A stretch of 44,634 nucleotides of DNA. Source: an uncultured bacterium (lineage in GTDB: Bacteria; Cyanobacteriota; Vampirovibrionia; Gastranaerophilales; Gastranaerophilaceae). The translations under genes and the position numbers were made by a program. The notes beneath the pieces are model-generated. The model searched no databases and was not told the DNA's origin. It saw only the letters and a list, made by a program, of their open reading frames with translations. The DNA is taken from the NCBI GenBank assembly GCA_949284715.1, contig CASDWH010000038.1:1-44634 (forward strand), read 5' to 3'. Positions 25,214-33,776 of the stretch are shown one piece after another (within the stretch, counting starts at the first letter, position 1; each line of letters begins with the position of its first letter).

Positions 25214-25714
25214 ATGAATATTAAAGAAGATAAGATTCTATTACCGGAAGAAGTGAGAAAAATATTGAATGCAGACAACAGAGAGATTGTAGATTTATGC
25301 AAACAAACATCTGTTTTGCCGAAAAAAAACCGCGAGGGTCAGCTTTATTTTTCATTAGACGAGGTTAAAAGACTTAAAAGAGCAAAAGAAAATAGAATGG
25401 CTGTTACTAATGCTATTGCAACTGCAAACGGAGATTCTCATGCAATCGTCAGCAATCTTTTATCAACATTAAAAACACTGGAGAACAATTTAACATCTTC
25501 AGTTGAAAAAGTCCTTGATGACAAGCTTGAAGGTATTGATGACTTAATCATAGAATTTGTCCGCTGCAAAACAGAGAATGAAAGCCTTAAAAGCAAAATT
25601 AATGATTTAAATAAAGAAAATTTCAATCTTAAGATGGCTGTGAATAGCTTTAAACCTGTAATGTGCGGGTTATACATAAAAAAAGAAGATAATAATAACA
25701 ATATTTTATTTTAA
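25214..25714 (+). CDS. MerR/excisionase-like HTH protein with coiled coil (166 aa)
   Basis: Residues 8-60 resemble the winged helix-turn-helix of the MerR/excisionase superfamily (LLPEEVRKILNADNREIVDLCKQ...LYFSLDEVKRLKRAK). Residues about 80-150 are heptad-like with Leu, Asn, Lys and Glu, suggesting a coiled-coil dimer (ESLKSKINDLNKENFNLK). It is likely a DNA-binding protein; its target is unknown. AGAGG lies ten bases before the ATG. recA starts 60 bases downstream on the same strand without an obvious terminator in between, so the two could be co-transcribed. Confidence 0.75.
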   Translation: MNIKEDKILLPEEVRKILNADNREIVDLCKQTSVLPKKNREGQLYFSLDEVKRLKRAKENRMAVTNAIATANGDSHAIVSNLLSTLKTLENNLTSSVEKVLDDKLEGIDDLIIEFVRCKTENESLKSKINDLNKENFNLKMAVNSFKPVMCGLYIKKEDNNNNILF

Positions 25715-25773
25715 TCTAAATATAAGTATATTAGAAAACGTGCTATCAGATACGGGAATTTGGGGAATTTAAA

Positions 25774-26796
25774 ATGGCAGAAGAAACAGCAGTAAAATCA
25801 ACAAATAATGAAGAAAGAAGCAAGGCGTTAAAACTGGCTATTGAAAAAATAGAGAAGGATTTTGGCAAAGGTTCTATAATGAAGCTCGGCGATAAGCCAG
25901 CTATCAATGTAGAAGCAATACCTACCGGCTCTTTGGCGCTTGATATCGCTCTCGGTATCGGCGGAGTACCAAGAGGAAGAATTATAGAAATATACGGCCC
26001 CGAATCCTCCGGTAAAACAACTCTTGCACAGCATATTGTTGCAGAATGCCAGAAAAGAGGCGGAATTGCTGCATACGTAGATGCAGAACACGCTCTTGAT
26101 CCGGAATATGCAAGGAACCTTGGGGTTAACATTGATGAACTGCTGATTTCGCAGCCGGACACAGGAGAGCAGGCACTTGATATTACAGAAGAACTTGTAC
26201 GCTCAGGTGCAGTAGATGTTGTAGTTGTTGATTCCGTAGCAGCGCTGGTGCCGAAAGCAGAAATAGAAGGCTCAATGGAAGAACAACAAATGGGGCTTCA
26301 GGCAAGGCTTATGTCTAAAGCGTTAAGAAAATTAACAGGTATAATCGGAAAAACAAATACTACAGTTATTTTTATTAACCAGTTAAGACAAAAAATAGGT
26401 GTTATGTACGGAAATCCGGAGGTAACTACCGGCGGTAACGCATTGAAATATTATGCATCTGTTCGTTTGGAAATAAGACGCGTTGAAGGACTCAAAGGCG
26501 ATGGTGAAGACATCGGAAACCACGTAAGAGTTAAAGTTCTTAAAAATAAAGTCGCGCCTCCGTTCAGAACTGCTGAATTTGATATAATATTTGGCAAAGG
26601 TATCTGCAAAGTAGGTAATATTCTTGACGTTGCAGTTAACTTGAATATTGTTAAAAAAGCCGGCGCCTGGTTCAGCTATAATGAAGAAAAACTCGGACAG
26701 GGCAGGGACAAAGCAAAAGAAGTATTAACAAATAATCCTGATTTACTGGCAGAGATTGAAGAACTGGTAAGAAAAAAGCTCAGTGAAAATCAATAA
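25774..26796 (+). CDS. recA: recombinase RecA
   Basis: RecA is the strand-exchange ATPase of homologous recombination and the SOS co-protease. Walker A is GPESSGKTT at residues 75-83. The downstream L1/L2 and ATPase motifs are intact ([59 protein letters not shown]). Its 340 residues fit the family, with a short C-terminal tail. The ribosome site is weak (GGGGAA). I did not find a recognisable LexA box. Its last 14 bases overlap the next gene, which is in another frame. Confidence 0.98.
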   Translation: MAEETAVKSTNNEERSKALKLAIEKIEKDFGKGSIMKLGDKPAINVEAIPTGSLALDIALGIGGVPRGRIIEIYGPESSGKTTLAQHIVAECQKRGGIAAYVDAEHALDPEYARNLGVNIDELLISQPDTGEQALDITEELVRSGAVDVVVVDSVAALVPKAEIEGSMEEQQMGLQARLMSKALRKLTGIIGKTNTTVIFINQLRQKIGVMYGNPEVTTGGNALKYYASVRLEIRRVEGLKGDGEDIGNHVRVKVLKNKVAPPFRTAEFDIIFGKGICKVGNILDVAVNLNIVKKAGAWFSYNEEKLGQGRDKAKEVLTNNPDLLAEIEELVRKKLSENQ

Positions 26797-27274
26797 GATA
26801 ACAGATTTTAATAATAAAGGATTCACCGCGGTCTACGATGCTGAATCGCGAAAGTTTTTGCGGGAAGTAAAAGATGCATTTGATAAAATACCTGAGCCGC
26901 TGCAAAAAGATGTTTTTGTCATAAATGAAAACAATGATGTTGGTTTGTTTAAAATGGTTAGAGGTAAAAAAGTCTGTATCAGCAAATGTTTTGACAAAAG
27001 CATGACATTACAGGTCGCAAACCCCGAAACAGAAGTTGTCGATGTATTTTATCATAACTTCTTCGACTCATCATCAGATAGAATAATGCAATATAAAGAC
27101 AAAAATATTTTTCCGTGGTTCAGCGGAGCAGATGAGAAAATTTATAGTAAATCAATAAAAAATATGACGCCTCCTGAGTTAGAAAATGTTAAGAATTTGT
27201 TATATAAATATATACCGGAAATTTTTACCGGTATAAAACAACTGCCTCCGCGCCGGAGCTTGAAAAAGATATAA
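26783..27274 (+). CDS. tagged hypothetical protein overlapping recA (163 aa)
   Basis: The function is unknown. The best start is GTG 26783, inside the last codons of recA in a different frame, which implies translational coupling. The N-terminus reads [22 protein letters not shown], an Asn-rich lead into Phe-Thr-Ala that matches the recurring tag. The rest is a mixed alpha/beta soluble protein with [16 protein letters not shown] and a proline-rich basic C-terminus ([11 protein letters not shown]). No signal peptide. The promoter for the structured RNA that follows lies within its last codons. Confidence 0.72.
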   Translation: MKINKITDFNNKGFTAVYDAESRKFLREVKDAFDKIPEPLQKDVFVINENNDVGLFKMVRGKKVCISKCFDKSMTLQVANPETEVVDVFYHNFFDSSSDRIMQYKDKNIFPWFSGADEKIYSKSIKNMTPPELENVKNLLYKYIPEIFTGIKQLPPRRSLKKI

Positions 27275-27287
27275 CAGTATGTAATAA
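27260..27287 (+). promoter_or_regulatory. candidate promoter of the structured RNA
   Basis: TTGAAA (27260-27265), 16 bases and TAATAA (27282-27287) predict initiation at about 27294-27295. That is exactly where the closing stem of the RNA begins. The -35 lies within the end of the preceding gene. Confidence 0.5.
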
Positions 27288-27294
27288 TATTAAT

Positions 27295-27468
27295 GCTTTA
27301 TGCAGGTGTTTATTTTGTTCCTACATCTTTAATAAAAGGGAGAGTAAGCTCTTTGCCTATGAAGTAGACCCGCCGATTAAAATCGCCAGCGGGAAACGGA
27401 TTTAATAAGGCACTCACCCACCTGCTGACTTAGCAGGTAACAAAATCGCATTTGCATAAGGCTTTTTT
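27295..27468 (+). ncRNA. ssrS: structured RNA, candidate 6S RNA (about 174 nt)
   Basis: The ends pair perfectly: 27295-27304 with 27453-27462 (GCTTTATGCA/TGCATAAGGC), then ATTTTGTT 27312-27319 with AACAAAAT 27439-27446. Next is a large bulge whose 3' side holds a small hairpin ACCTGCT/AGCAGGT (27420-27438). Above it GGGAGAG 27338-27344 pairs with CTCACCC 27413-27419, GCCT with AGGC, and CCCGC with GCGGG at the tip. A T-run follows the closing stem. A long rod with a central bubble, a 3'-side bubble hairpin and 170-190 nt length is the 6S RNA plan, which mimics an open promoter for RNA polymerase. No primary-sequence match was checked. That it is a structured RNA is more certain than its class. 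Confidence 0.6.
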
Positions 27469-27690
27469 GTGCAAAAAATCCTCCGGCTGGAGGATATAAA
27501 AAATAAATTGTAAATATTGTTGCAAATATTCTAAAAATATAGTATAAATAAAATTAATGCTTGCTGGCAGTAGAATAATCCGTAAAATCTTAATTATCAG
27601 TTTATTAAGATAAAATCATACAAATGAATGTTACTAAGGTAAACCGCCTGCTGTAGAATCATTGTATAATAGATGTGAGAGTATAAAAAG
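27469..27690. other. spacer with minus-facing hairpin and upstream region of the secretion operon
   Basis: ATCCTCC-GGC-TGGAGGAT (near 27478-27495) is preceded by an A-run, so it acts as a terminator only for the minus strand, although no minus-strand gene lies to its right. The rest is A+T-rich. TATAAT near 27665-27670, within CATTGTATAAT, is the likely -10 for the operon starting at 27691. No gene was seen. Confidence 0.5.
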
Positions 27691-28410
27691 ATGTTCAAAA
27701 ACATAGCGAATATTGATTCATTTTTAAACAACGGGGATTATAATACAAAAGTAATACCCGAATTAGAAGAAATTCAAGAACAACCGAGAGTAAAGCCATT
27801 AAGACAGCATAGGAAAGCAAGAGTGCTTTCGATGCTGTTATTAACTGCACTTATCGGAACCGCCGCCGGTATAGGATGTTATCATAAAATGACATCTCTG
27901 GAATCCGGTACTAATATCATTACTGATATGTTTAGCGATAATGTATTAAACGAAGTTTTACCGGAAAGTGCCGCAATATCTGCCACAAGTACAAAGCGCG
28001 AAGTCATTTCAGTATCACGTGCAATAACAAAACCTGATCCTTTTATGCCAAACAGTGATATATCAGTTAAATTTAATGCACCGCCGAGTTTTGAATTGTT
28101 AGAACCGCCTGAAAGTGCAAGCGAAGATTCTGATGCGGCAAGGGTTATGGATGTTTCTGTATCAGGAATACTATATGATATGTATTCGCCGTCTGCAATT
28201 CTCAATATAGAAGGAAGCGACCATTTAGTTAAAAAAGGCGATACAATGAGTAATTACCAGGTGCTTGATATTAACAAAGATTCTGTAACAGTAAAACTCG
28301 GAAAAAATATTTATCGCGCAGGGATAGGTGAAACACTGACAACAAATAATATTCATTATAATAAAGTTTCTAATTTAGATAGTAAGTTCGGAGGCAAGAA
28401 TGGCAAGTAA
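27691..28410 (+). CDS. GspC/PilP-like inner-membrane secretion protein (239 aa)
   Basis: This is the inner-membrane connector that links the platform to the secretin in type II secretion or type IV pilus systems. A cytoplasmic N-terminus is followed by one membrane segment (44-63), a disordered periplasmic linker with KPDPFMP near 115, and a C-terminal beta domain (about 151-215, DVSVSGILYDM...GIGETL) like the GspC homology region and PilP. There is no PDZ domain. It is the first gene of a C-D-E-F order. It overlaps the secretin gene by 11 bases. Confidence 0.8.
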   Translation: MFKNIANIDSFLNNGDYNTKVIPELEEIQEQPRVKPLRQHRKARVLSMLLLTALIGTAAGIGCYHKMTSLESGTNIITDMFSDNVLNEVLPESAAISATSTKREVISVSRAITKPDPFMPNSDISVKFNAPPSFELLEPPESASEDSDAARVMDVSVSGILYDMYSPSAILNIEGSDHLVKKGDTMSNYQVLDINKDSVTVKLGKNIYRAGIGETLTTNNIHYNKVSNLDSKFGGKNGK

Positions 28411-30157
28411 GAATATACACACATTATTGTTATCAGCCGCATTGCTGTTATCAGCACCTGCTGTAATGGCTGTCGGCTATAATTATTATGATAACTACAA
28501 CAGCTACAACCAGCTTAAGCTTGATGCAAATGTGGCTATCACAGATAAAGATGATAAAATTAACCTGTCTTTAAGAGATTCGGATGTAAAACAGGTTTTA
28601 AGAATGTTTGCTGATAAAGCAGGCTTAAATGTTATCTTCCATTCTTCAGTCCGCGGTACAGTAACATTAGATTTAGTTAATGTATCCTTAAATGAAGCTT
28701 TTAAACTTGTATTAAAAATAGGCGGTCTGGCATATTATCTTGATAATAATACACTTATCATTATGTCAAAATATGATGCAAATAATGAAACATTTGCAGC
28801 AAATAAGATGACCGTATTACCCGTAAGATATGTAGATGCTACAAAAATAGCAGACTTCTTAAACAAAAACATATTTGCCAAAAAGAGAGCCGGACTATCT
28901 ACAACAGAAGTAGCAACCGTCAATACTGCGACCAACGAGTTAATCATCTTTGGTATGGATAATGATGTTAAGATTGCGCAGGATATTATCGACCAATTTG
29001 ATAAAAAACCGGCATCTGCAACATACGTAGTTAACCATACTACACCCGCAGAAATGGCTTCTATGATATGTAACATGTTGGCACCAAACAGTGATTCAGC
29101 AGCAGCCGGCCAAACTGAAACAGCTATTCCGGAAGACGGCACAACAGGTTTTGCGGCTGATGAAGGCGGCGGCGAAGGCGAAGGCGGAGGCGGAGGTTCC
29201 TCTGATCCTATAAAATTAGGTGAAAACTTTACTGCTTGTACGCTTAGCGGCACTGTAACAGCCGGTTCAGCTGTACCGTTCAGCGCACAAAATCTTAAAG
29301 TTTCATATTATCCGCAAAGAGGTACTATTAAAGTTATCGGCGGTTCACAAGCACAGCTTGACTTAATCGGCGATTTTATTAAAGAAAATGATGTAAAACA
29401 ACCGCAGGCCTTTGTTGAACTCTCGATTTTAGAGTTAACCGAAGACGGCAGTAAAGAATTCAATAATTCTTGGAATATTACAGGCGGTGATATAACATTT
29501 ACATCGGATGCAAACGGTACAACCATAGCACACGCTAAAAACGAAAGCCGTATGAAAATTGGTTGGGAAATGAGCTATTTACTTTCAACCGAAAAAGCAA
29601 GAATTCTTGCTAACCCCAAATTGATTGTAACAAACGGTAAAGAAGCGGTAATCGACCTTACACAAGACTATTTGGAAAGTGTAGATGTTGAGTTCTTACA
29701 AACCTCAGGTGCAGGTGCTGCCGCTGTTGCTCAGAAAACATATAACATTGGTTCAGATCAGGGCTTAAAAGTTTCATTCACTCCGTTCATTTCACCGGAA
29801 GGATATGTAACCTTGAATATTGTTCCTGAATATTCAACACAAGCAGGTCAAATTACCGATATAGAATACGATGAAGAAGGCAACAGAGCGCCGTATATTG
29901 CAGCAACATTACTTGCAAGAAGAAACCTTGATATTAAAAATGTCAGAATTAAAGATGGTGAAACTCTTATAATTGGCGGTTTAATTCAAGAAACAACAAA
30001 TAAATCAGTAAGTAAAATTCCTATCCTCGGCGACCTTCCCGGTATCGGAGCTGCGTTTAGATCTTCAACCAGCGAAAAGGTTAAAACAGAGTTAGTTATT
30101 ATGATTACACCTAAAATAATCAAGGATAACGAGGACGTTAGTATAAACAATTTATAG
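28400..30157 (+). CDS. secretin, GspD/PilQ-like outer-membrane channel (585 aa)
   Basis: This forms the multimeric outer-membrane gate. The signal peptide ends at about residue 24 (VMA). An N0/STN domain (about 45-120, INLSLRDSDVKQVLRMFADKAGLNVIFH) is followed by an N1-type domain and a further N domain interrupted by a Gly/Glu-rich insert near 255-270. The secretin core ends in KDGETLIIGGLIQE and PILGDLPGIGAAFR. No AMIN domain is seen, so it fits GspD better than PilQ. GGAGG six bases before ATG sits inside the preceding gene. The protein is shorter than typical GspD (about 650 aa). Confidence 0.92.
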   Translation: MASKNIHTLLLSAALLLSAPAVMAVGYNYYDNYNSYNQLKLDANVAITDKDDKINLSLRDSDVKQVLRMFADKAGLNVIFHSSVRGTVTLDLVNVSLNEAFKLVLKIGGLAYYLDNNTLIIMSKYDANNETFAANKMTVLPVRYVDATKIADFLNKNIFAKKRAGLSTTEVATVNTATNELIIFGMDNDVKIAQDIIDQFDKKPASATYVVNHTTPAEMASMICNMLAPNSDSAAAGQTETAIPEDGTTGFAADEGGGEGEGGGGGSSDPIKLGENFTACTLSGTVTAGSAVPFSAQNLKVSYYPQRGTIKVIGGSQAQLDLIGDFIKENDVKQPQAFVELSILELTEDGSKEFNNSWNITGGDITFTSDANGTTIAHAKNESRMKIGWEMSYLLSTEKARILANPKLIVTNGKEAVIDLTQDYLESVDVEFLQTSGAGAAAVAQKTYNIGSDQGLKVSFTPFISPEGYVTLNIVPEYSTQAGQITDIEYDEEGNRAPYIAATLLARRNLDIKNVRIKDGETLIIGGLIQETTNKSVSKIPILGDLPGIGAAFRSSTSEKVKTELVIMITPKIIKDNEDVSINNL

Positions 30158-30163
30158 AAACAA

Positions 30164-32260
30164 ATGATAACAGCTCAATTAGAGAAATTAAAGAACAGTA
30201 TAAAGCCTGATTTACTGGAAAAGTTTGACAAAAACCTGATGGTATCATCAGGCTTTATACCTGTCGATATAAGAAACAACGATTTATTTATCATCATAAA
30301 AAAATCGGTTGCTGAAAATAAGCCTCAAATAGAAAATCAGGTTAAAACGGTATGTCAAAACGATACTTGCAAAGCAAAATTTATATCACTAACCGACGAT
30401 GATTTTGGGGAATTATACACTGCCGTTCTAACGCAAATTACCGAACCGCAGACATCAGACAGCACAGCAGATGCTGTTCCGGTAAATATAAACGAAAACC
30501 TTGAAATAAAAGTACCTGCAACACCGGAAATGACTGATGAAGAATTCTTTTTAGCAAACGGCTGGATACAGGAGAGTTATCTGGCACCCGCCAGAGAACT
30601 AATGAAAACCAAAAAGATGCCTTTATATGCAGCTCTTTTTGCAAACAATTTTATAACAGATGAACAGGCTCGCGCATATTTAAAATCTAAATATAATGCT
30701 GAAATGATAAAAGCAGAGGATATATCAGTAGATTTAGCATTATTTAAAGGTCTGCCTGATGATTTTATATTTAAGAAATGCTCTGTACCATTCGAGGTTT
30801 CCGGCAGCAAACTTAAAGTGGCGATGCTTAATCCCACAGACAAAAATATTATAAGAGAAATTTCTTTTTCCACAGGTCGATCAGTAATTCCATTTACAAT
30901 GACCTTTATGGACTTTGAATCTCTTGTAAAGGATTACACGACCAGACGTAAACAAATGCAGACTGCAAAAGAAACAGAACGTATTATGCAGTCACTTGAA
31001 GAAGAAGCCGCACAGTATCAAGGTGAATCTTCTTTATGGTCACAGGTTGAAAAAGAACTGCAAAATGCAAGTTCTTCTGTTGCAAAACTTGTTTATAAAA
31101 TTATTACAGACGGTATTGATCAGAAGGTTTCGGACATTCACGTTGAACCAAGGTTATACAATTATATTGTACGTTTCAGGTCAGATGGTTTGTTAAAAAA
31201 AGTACTAGAAATCCCGTCAAGTGTAGAAAACTCTGTAATTACCCGTTTTAAGGTTCTTGCAAGGATGAATATTGCAGAACACAGACGTCCGCAGGACGGA
31301 ACCTTCTCTATTAAATATAATGACAAAGCTTATGACTTCCGTATTAACACACTGCCTGTATCCGGTAAAGAAAAAGTTGTAATCCGGATTCTGGCACCTG
31401 CTGTTTCATTGAAATCCTCCGGCGAAGATATCAAAATAGAAGGTGCGCAGCCCTGGGATATTGAAAAAATCAAAACAATGGTTAAATCTCCTAACGGAAT
31501 TATATTAACCTCCGGGCCTACAGGTTCAGGTAAAACAACAACTTTGTATACGATATTAAAGAGTTTAAATAAAGAAGACGTTAATATTACAACAATCGAA
31601 GACCCTATAGAAATTAAACTGGAAGGTATTAACCAATCTCAGGTAAACCCGAAAGCCGATATTACATTTGCATCCTGTATGCGTGCAATACTGCGTCAAG
31701 ACCCTGATATTATTCTTATCGGTGAAATTCGTGACTACGAAACATTGGAAGTTGCTATATCAGCAGCTTTAACAGGTCACCTTGTATTAAGTACAGTCCA
31801 CACAAACTCGGCAGCCGCAACAATTACAAGACTTATAGAAATGGGTGCAAAAGATTATCTGGTATCTTCAACTCTGACAGGCGTTATTGCGCAACGTCTT
31901 GTAAGACGGCTTTGTGATAACTGCAAAGAGGAATATTACCCGTCAGAAGAAGATGTCAAACACCTTACTGTAAACGAGGAAGAGCAGAAACAGCTTTTAA
32001 AAACAAAAATGTACAGACCGGTAGGCTGCGAAGAATGCGGTTTTTTAGGATATAAAGGTCGTTTAGGGCTGTATGAAATACTTCCTATGTCAAGAGAAAT
32101 TAAAAAATTAATTGCGCAGGGCGCACACGATATTGAAATTGAAGAAGCAGCAGTAGCTGCCGGGATGAGAACATTAAATCAATCCTGTTTGCAACATATT
32201 ATAGATGGTAAAACTACAGTAGATGAATTTGTCCGTGTATTAGGTTTTGCCAATGAATAG
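30164..32260 (+). CDS. secretion/pilus assembly ATPase, GspE/PilB-like (698 aa)
   Basis: This is the cytoplasmic hexameric ATPase that powers pseudopilus or pilus assembly. An extra N-terminal region (1-120) precedes a MshEN-type domain (about 125-260, ANGWIQESYLAPARELM...NNFITDEQARAYL). The ATPase core has Walker A GPTGSGKTT at 451-459, an Asp-box/Walker B DPDIILIGEIRD, a His-box HTNSAAATITRL, and a four-cysteine zinc site (CDNC ... CEEC). The length is above the usual 500-570, owing to the N-terminal extension. It starts six bases after the secretin stop. Confidence 0.95.
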   Translation: MITAQLEKLKNSIKPDLLEKFDKNLMVSSGFIPVDIRNNDLFIIIKKSVAENKPQIENQVKTVCQNDTCKAKFISLTDDDFGELYTAVLTQITEPQTSDSTADAVPVNINENLEIKVPATPEMTDEEFFLANGWIQESYLAPARELMKTKKMPLYAALFANNFITDEQARAYLKSKYNAEMIKAEDISVDLALFKGLPDDFIFKKCSVPFEVSGSKLKVAMLNPTDKNIIREISFSTGRSVIPFTMTFMDFESLVKDYTTRRKQMQTAKETERIMQSLEEEAAQYQGESSLWSQVEKELQNASSSVAKLVYKIITDGIDQKVSDIHVEPRLYNYIVRFRSDGLLKKVLEIPSSVENSVITRFKVLARMNIAEHRRPQDGTFSIKYNDKAYDFRINTLPVSGKEKVVIRILAPAVSLKSSGEDIKIEGAQPWDIEKIKTMVKSPNGIILTSGPTGSGKTTTLYTILKSLNKEDVNITTIEDPIEIKLEGINQSQVNPKADITFASCMRAILRQDPDIILIGEIRDYETLEVAISAALTGHLVLSTVHTNSAAATITRLIEMGAKDYLVSSTLTGVIAQRLVRRLCDNCKEEYYPSEEDVKHLTVNEEEQKQLLKTKMYRPVGCEECGFLGYKGRLGLYEILPMSREIKKLIAQGAHDIEIEEAAVAAGMRTLNQSCLQHIIDGKTTVDEFVRVLGFANE

Positions 32261-32277
32261 TACGAGGTAGAGAGAAA

Positions 32278-33480
32278 ATGCCAACATATAATTACAAAGC
32301 ACTTAAGAGAGGCCGGGATGTTGTTAAAGGGACTGTAGAGGCCGCAGACGCAAAGGAAGCCCGTGATAAAATAAGAAAAATGGGACTTGTCCCGATGGAT
32401 ATTGTTGACAGCAGCGCCAAGAAAGGCAAGGGCGGTAATGCCAAAATTGTACCAATGAGTTTAAGTGAGCGTATTGAGTTTATTTCTACCTTGCAAATAT
32501 TACTTCAATCCGGTATTCCTGCTGTAGAATCGTTAATGTTTATGGAAGTAGAAGCAGCAAAGAAAAAGATAAGAGATACCGCAAAAGTATTAAGAACCCA
32601 GGTAATGGGCGGTGCGTCTTTTGCTGATGTACTTGCAAGATATCCGAACGTTTTCGGGTATATTATGGTAGGTCTTGTAAAAGCCGGTGAAGAAGCCGGT
32701 GAATTGGAAAAGACTTTAGGCCGTATTAAAGAGTTGATGCAGAAACAGGCAAATATCCGCGGTAAAGTCATTTCTACAATGATGTATCCGTGTTTCGTTA
32801 TCGTTCTTGCAACAGTTATTGTACTTATCATGTTACTATTTGTATTCCCAACCTTCAAAGAGATGTTTGAAAACCAGGGAAAAGAACTGCCATTAATTAC
32901 AACAGTATTAATTAATGCCGGAGAATATTTAAAGACTAACTGGTGGGTATTGATTGTATTCTTTGTTTCATTGGGTGTATTTATATACATAATTACACAC
33001 TGGACACCGACTAAACGGCTTCTGGACAGAATAGCATTGAAAATACCATTAATAAATAATTTGCTTTTGAGTGCAAATTTCTCAAACTTCTTTTCTGTTG
33101 TACAGGTATCCTACGATGCAGGTATTCCTGTTGTAGATTGTTTGCACCTGGGAGTTATTACCCTTACAAATTCGTTATTAAGGGATAAAATAACCGATTC
33201 TATTGTAAAAGTTCAACAAGGTCAGCAGGTTTCTGTAGCAATGAAAATGACCGGAGTTGTACCGAGAATGCTTTTATTTATGGTTGCAACAGGTGAACAA
33301 TCAGGTCGTTTGGGTGAAATGCTTGGTAATGCAGTTAATTATCTTGACAAGATTCTAGATGATATTATTGATACATTAACCAAGATGATTGAACCAATCA
33401 TGCTTCTGGTTATTGGCAGTATTGTATTAGTATTGGCTCTGGCTTTATATCTGCCGTTGTTCCAATCTTACTTATCATAA
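32278..33480 (+). CDS. secretion/pilus platform protein, GspF/PilC-like (400 aa)
   Basis: This inner-membrane platform protein cooperates with the ATPase. It starts with the typical MPTYNYKALKRGRDVVKGTVEA and has two GspF domains (about 65-190 and 270-395), each with LxxLLxSGIP or SYDAGIPVVDCL character, and three membrane segments (near 167-190, 220-240 and 372-395). Length is as expected. It lies 17 bases after the ATPase gene with AGAG upstream. Confidence 0.95.
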   Translation: MPTYNYKALKRGRDVVKGTVEAADAKEARDKIRKMGLVPMDIVDSSAKKGKGGNAKIVPMSLSERIEFISTLQILLQSGIPAVESLMFMEVEAAKKKIRDTAKVLRTQVMGGASFADVLARYPNVFGYIMVGLVKAGEEAGELEKTLGRIKELMQKQANIRGKVISTMMYPCFVIVLATVIVLIMLLFVFPTFKEMFENQGKELPLITTVLINAGEYLKTNWWVLIVFFVSLGVFIYIITHWTPTKRLLDRIALKIPLINNLLLSANFSNFFSVVQVSYDAGIPVVDCLHLGVITLTNSLLRDKITDSIVKVQQGQQVSVAMKMTGVVPRMLLFMVATGEQSGRLGEMLGNAVNYLDKILDDIIDTLTKMIEPIMLLVIGSIVLVLALALYLPLFQSYLS

Positions 33481-33491
33481 AGGAGAAATTA

Positions 33492-33776
33492 ATGGCTGAT
33501 GAGAAATTAGAAAGTTTAACTTCCGGAGTTTGGTCAGAACGGGTATTAATAATAACCAATGACTATGAAATAAAAGGTATTGTGTTTATGCCAAAAGTCG
33601 GCAAACGAAACCGTTTAATTTCTGATATTCTCAACAGTACAAAAAGCTTTATTGCGGTCAAGAACTGTTCTCTGGAATACAGATTGCTTAAAGACAGAGA
33701 TATTGAGCATTATGAATTTCTACAACTCAATTTAAATTCTGTAATATTAATGAGACCGATAGGGCGTGATGAGTAA
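33492..33776 (+). CDS. small hypothetical protein in the secretion operon (94 aa)
   Basis: The family is uncertain. A strand-rich fold (SERVLIITNDYEIKGIVFMP) with RLISDILNSTKSFIAVKNC and a final VILMRP resembles DUF6812-like proteins that sit beside motility and secretion genes, but I hold this loosely. AGGAG lies eight bases before the ATG. It occupies the place where a major pseudopilin gene (gspG) would be expected, but has no prepilin peptide and no hydrophobic N-terminal helix. Its end overlaps the SDR gene by eight bases. Confidence 0.75.
   Translation: MADEKLESLTSGVWSERVLIITNDYEIKGIVFMPKVGKRNRLISDILNSTKSFIAVKNCSLEYRLLKDRDIEHYEFLQLNLNSVILMRPIGRDE

Noticed and set aside
29160-29205. G-rich tandem repeat in the secretin gene
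   Set aside because: It codes for a Gly/Glu linker in frame; no sign of a regulatory or recombination role.
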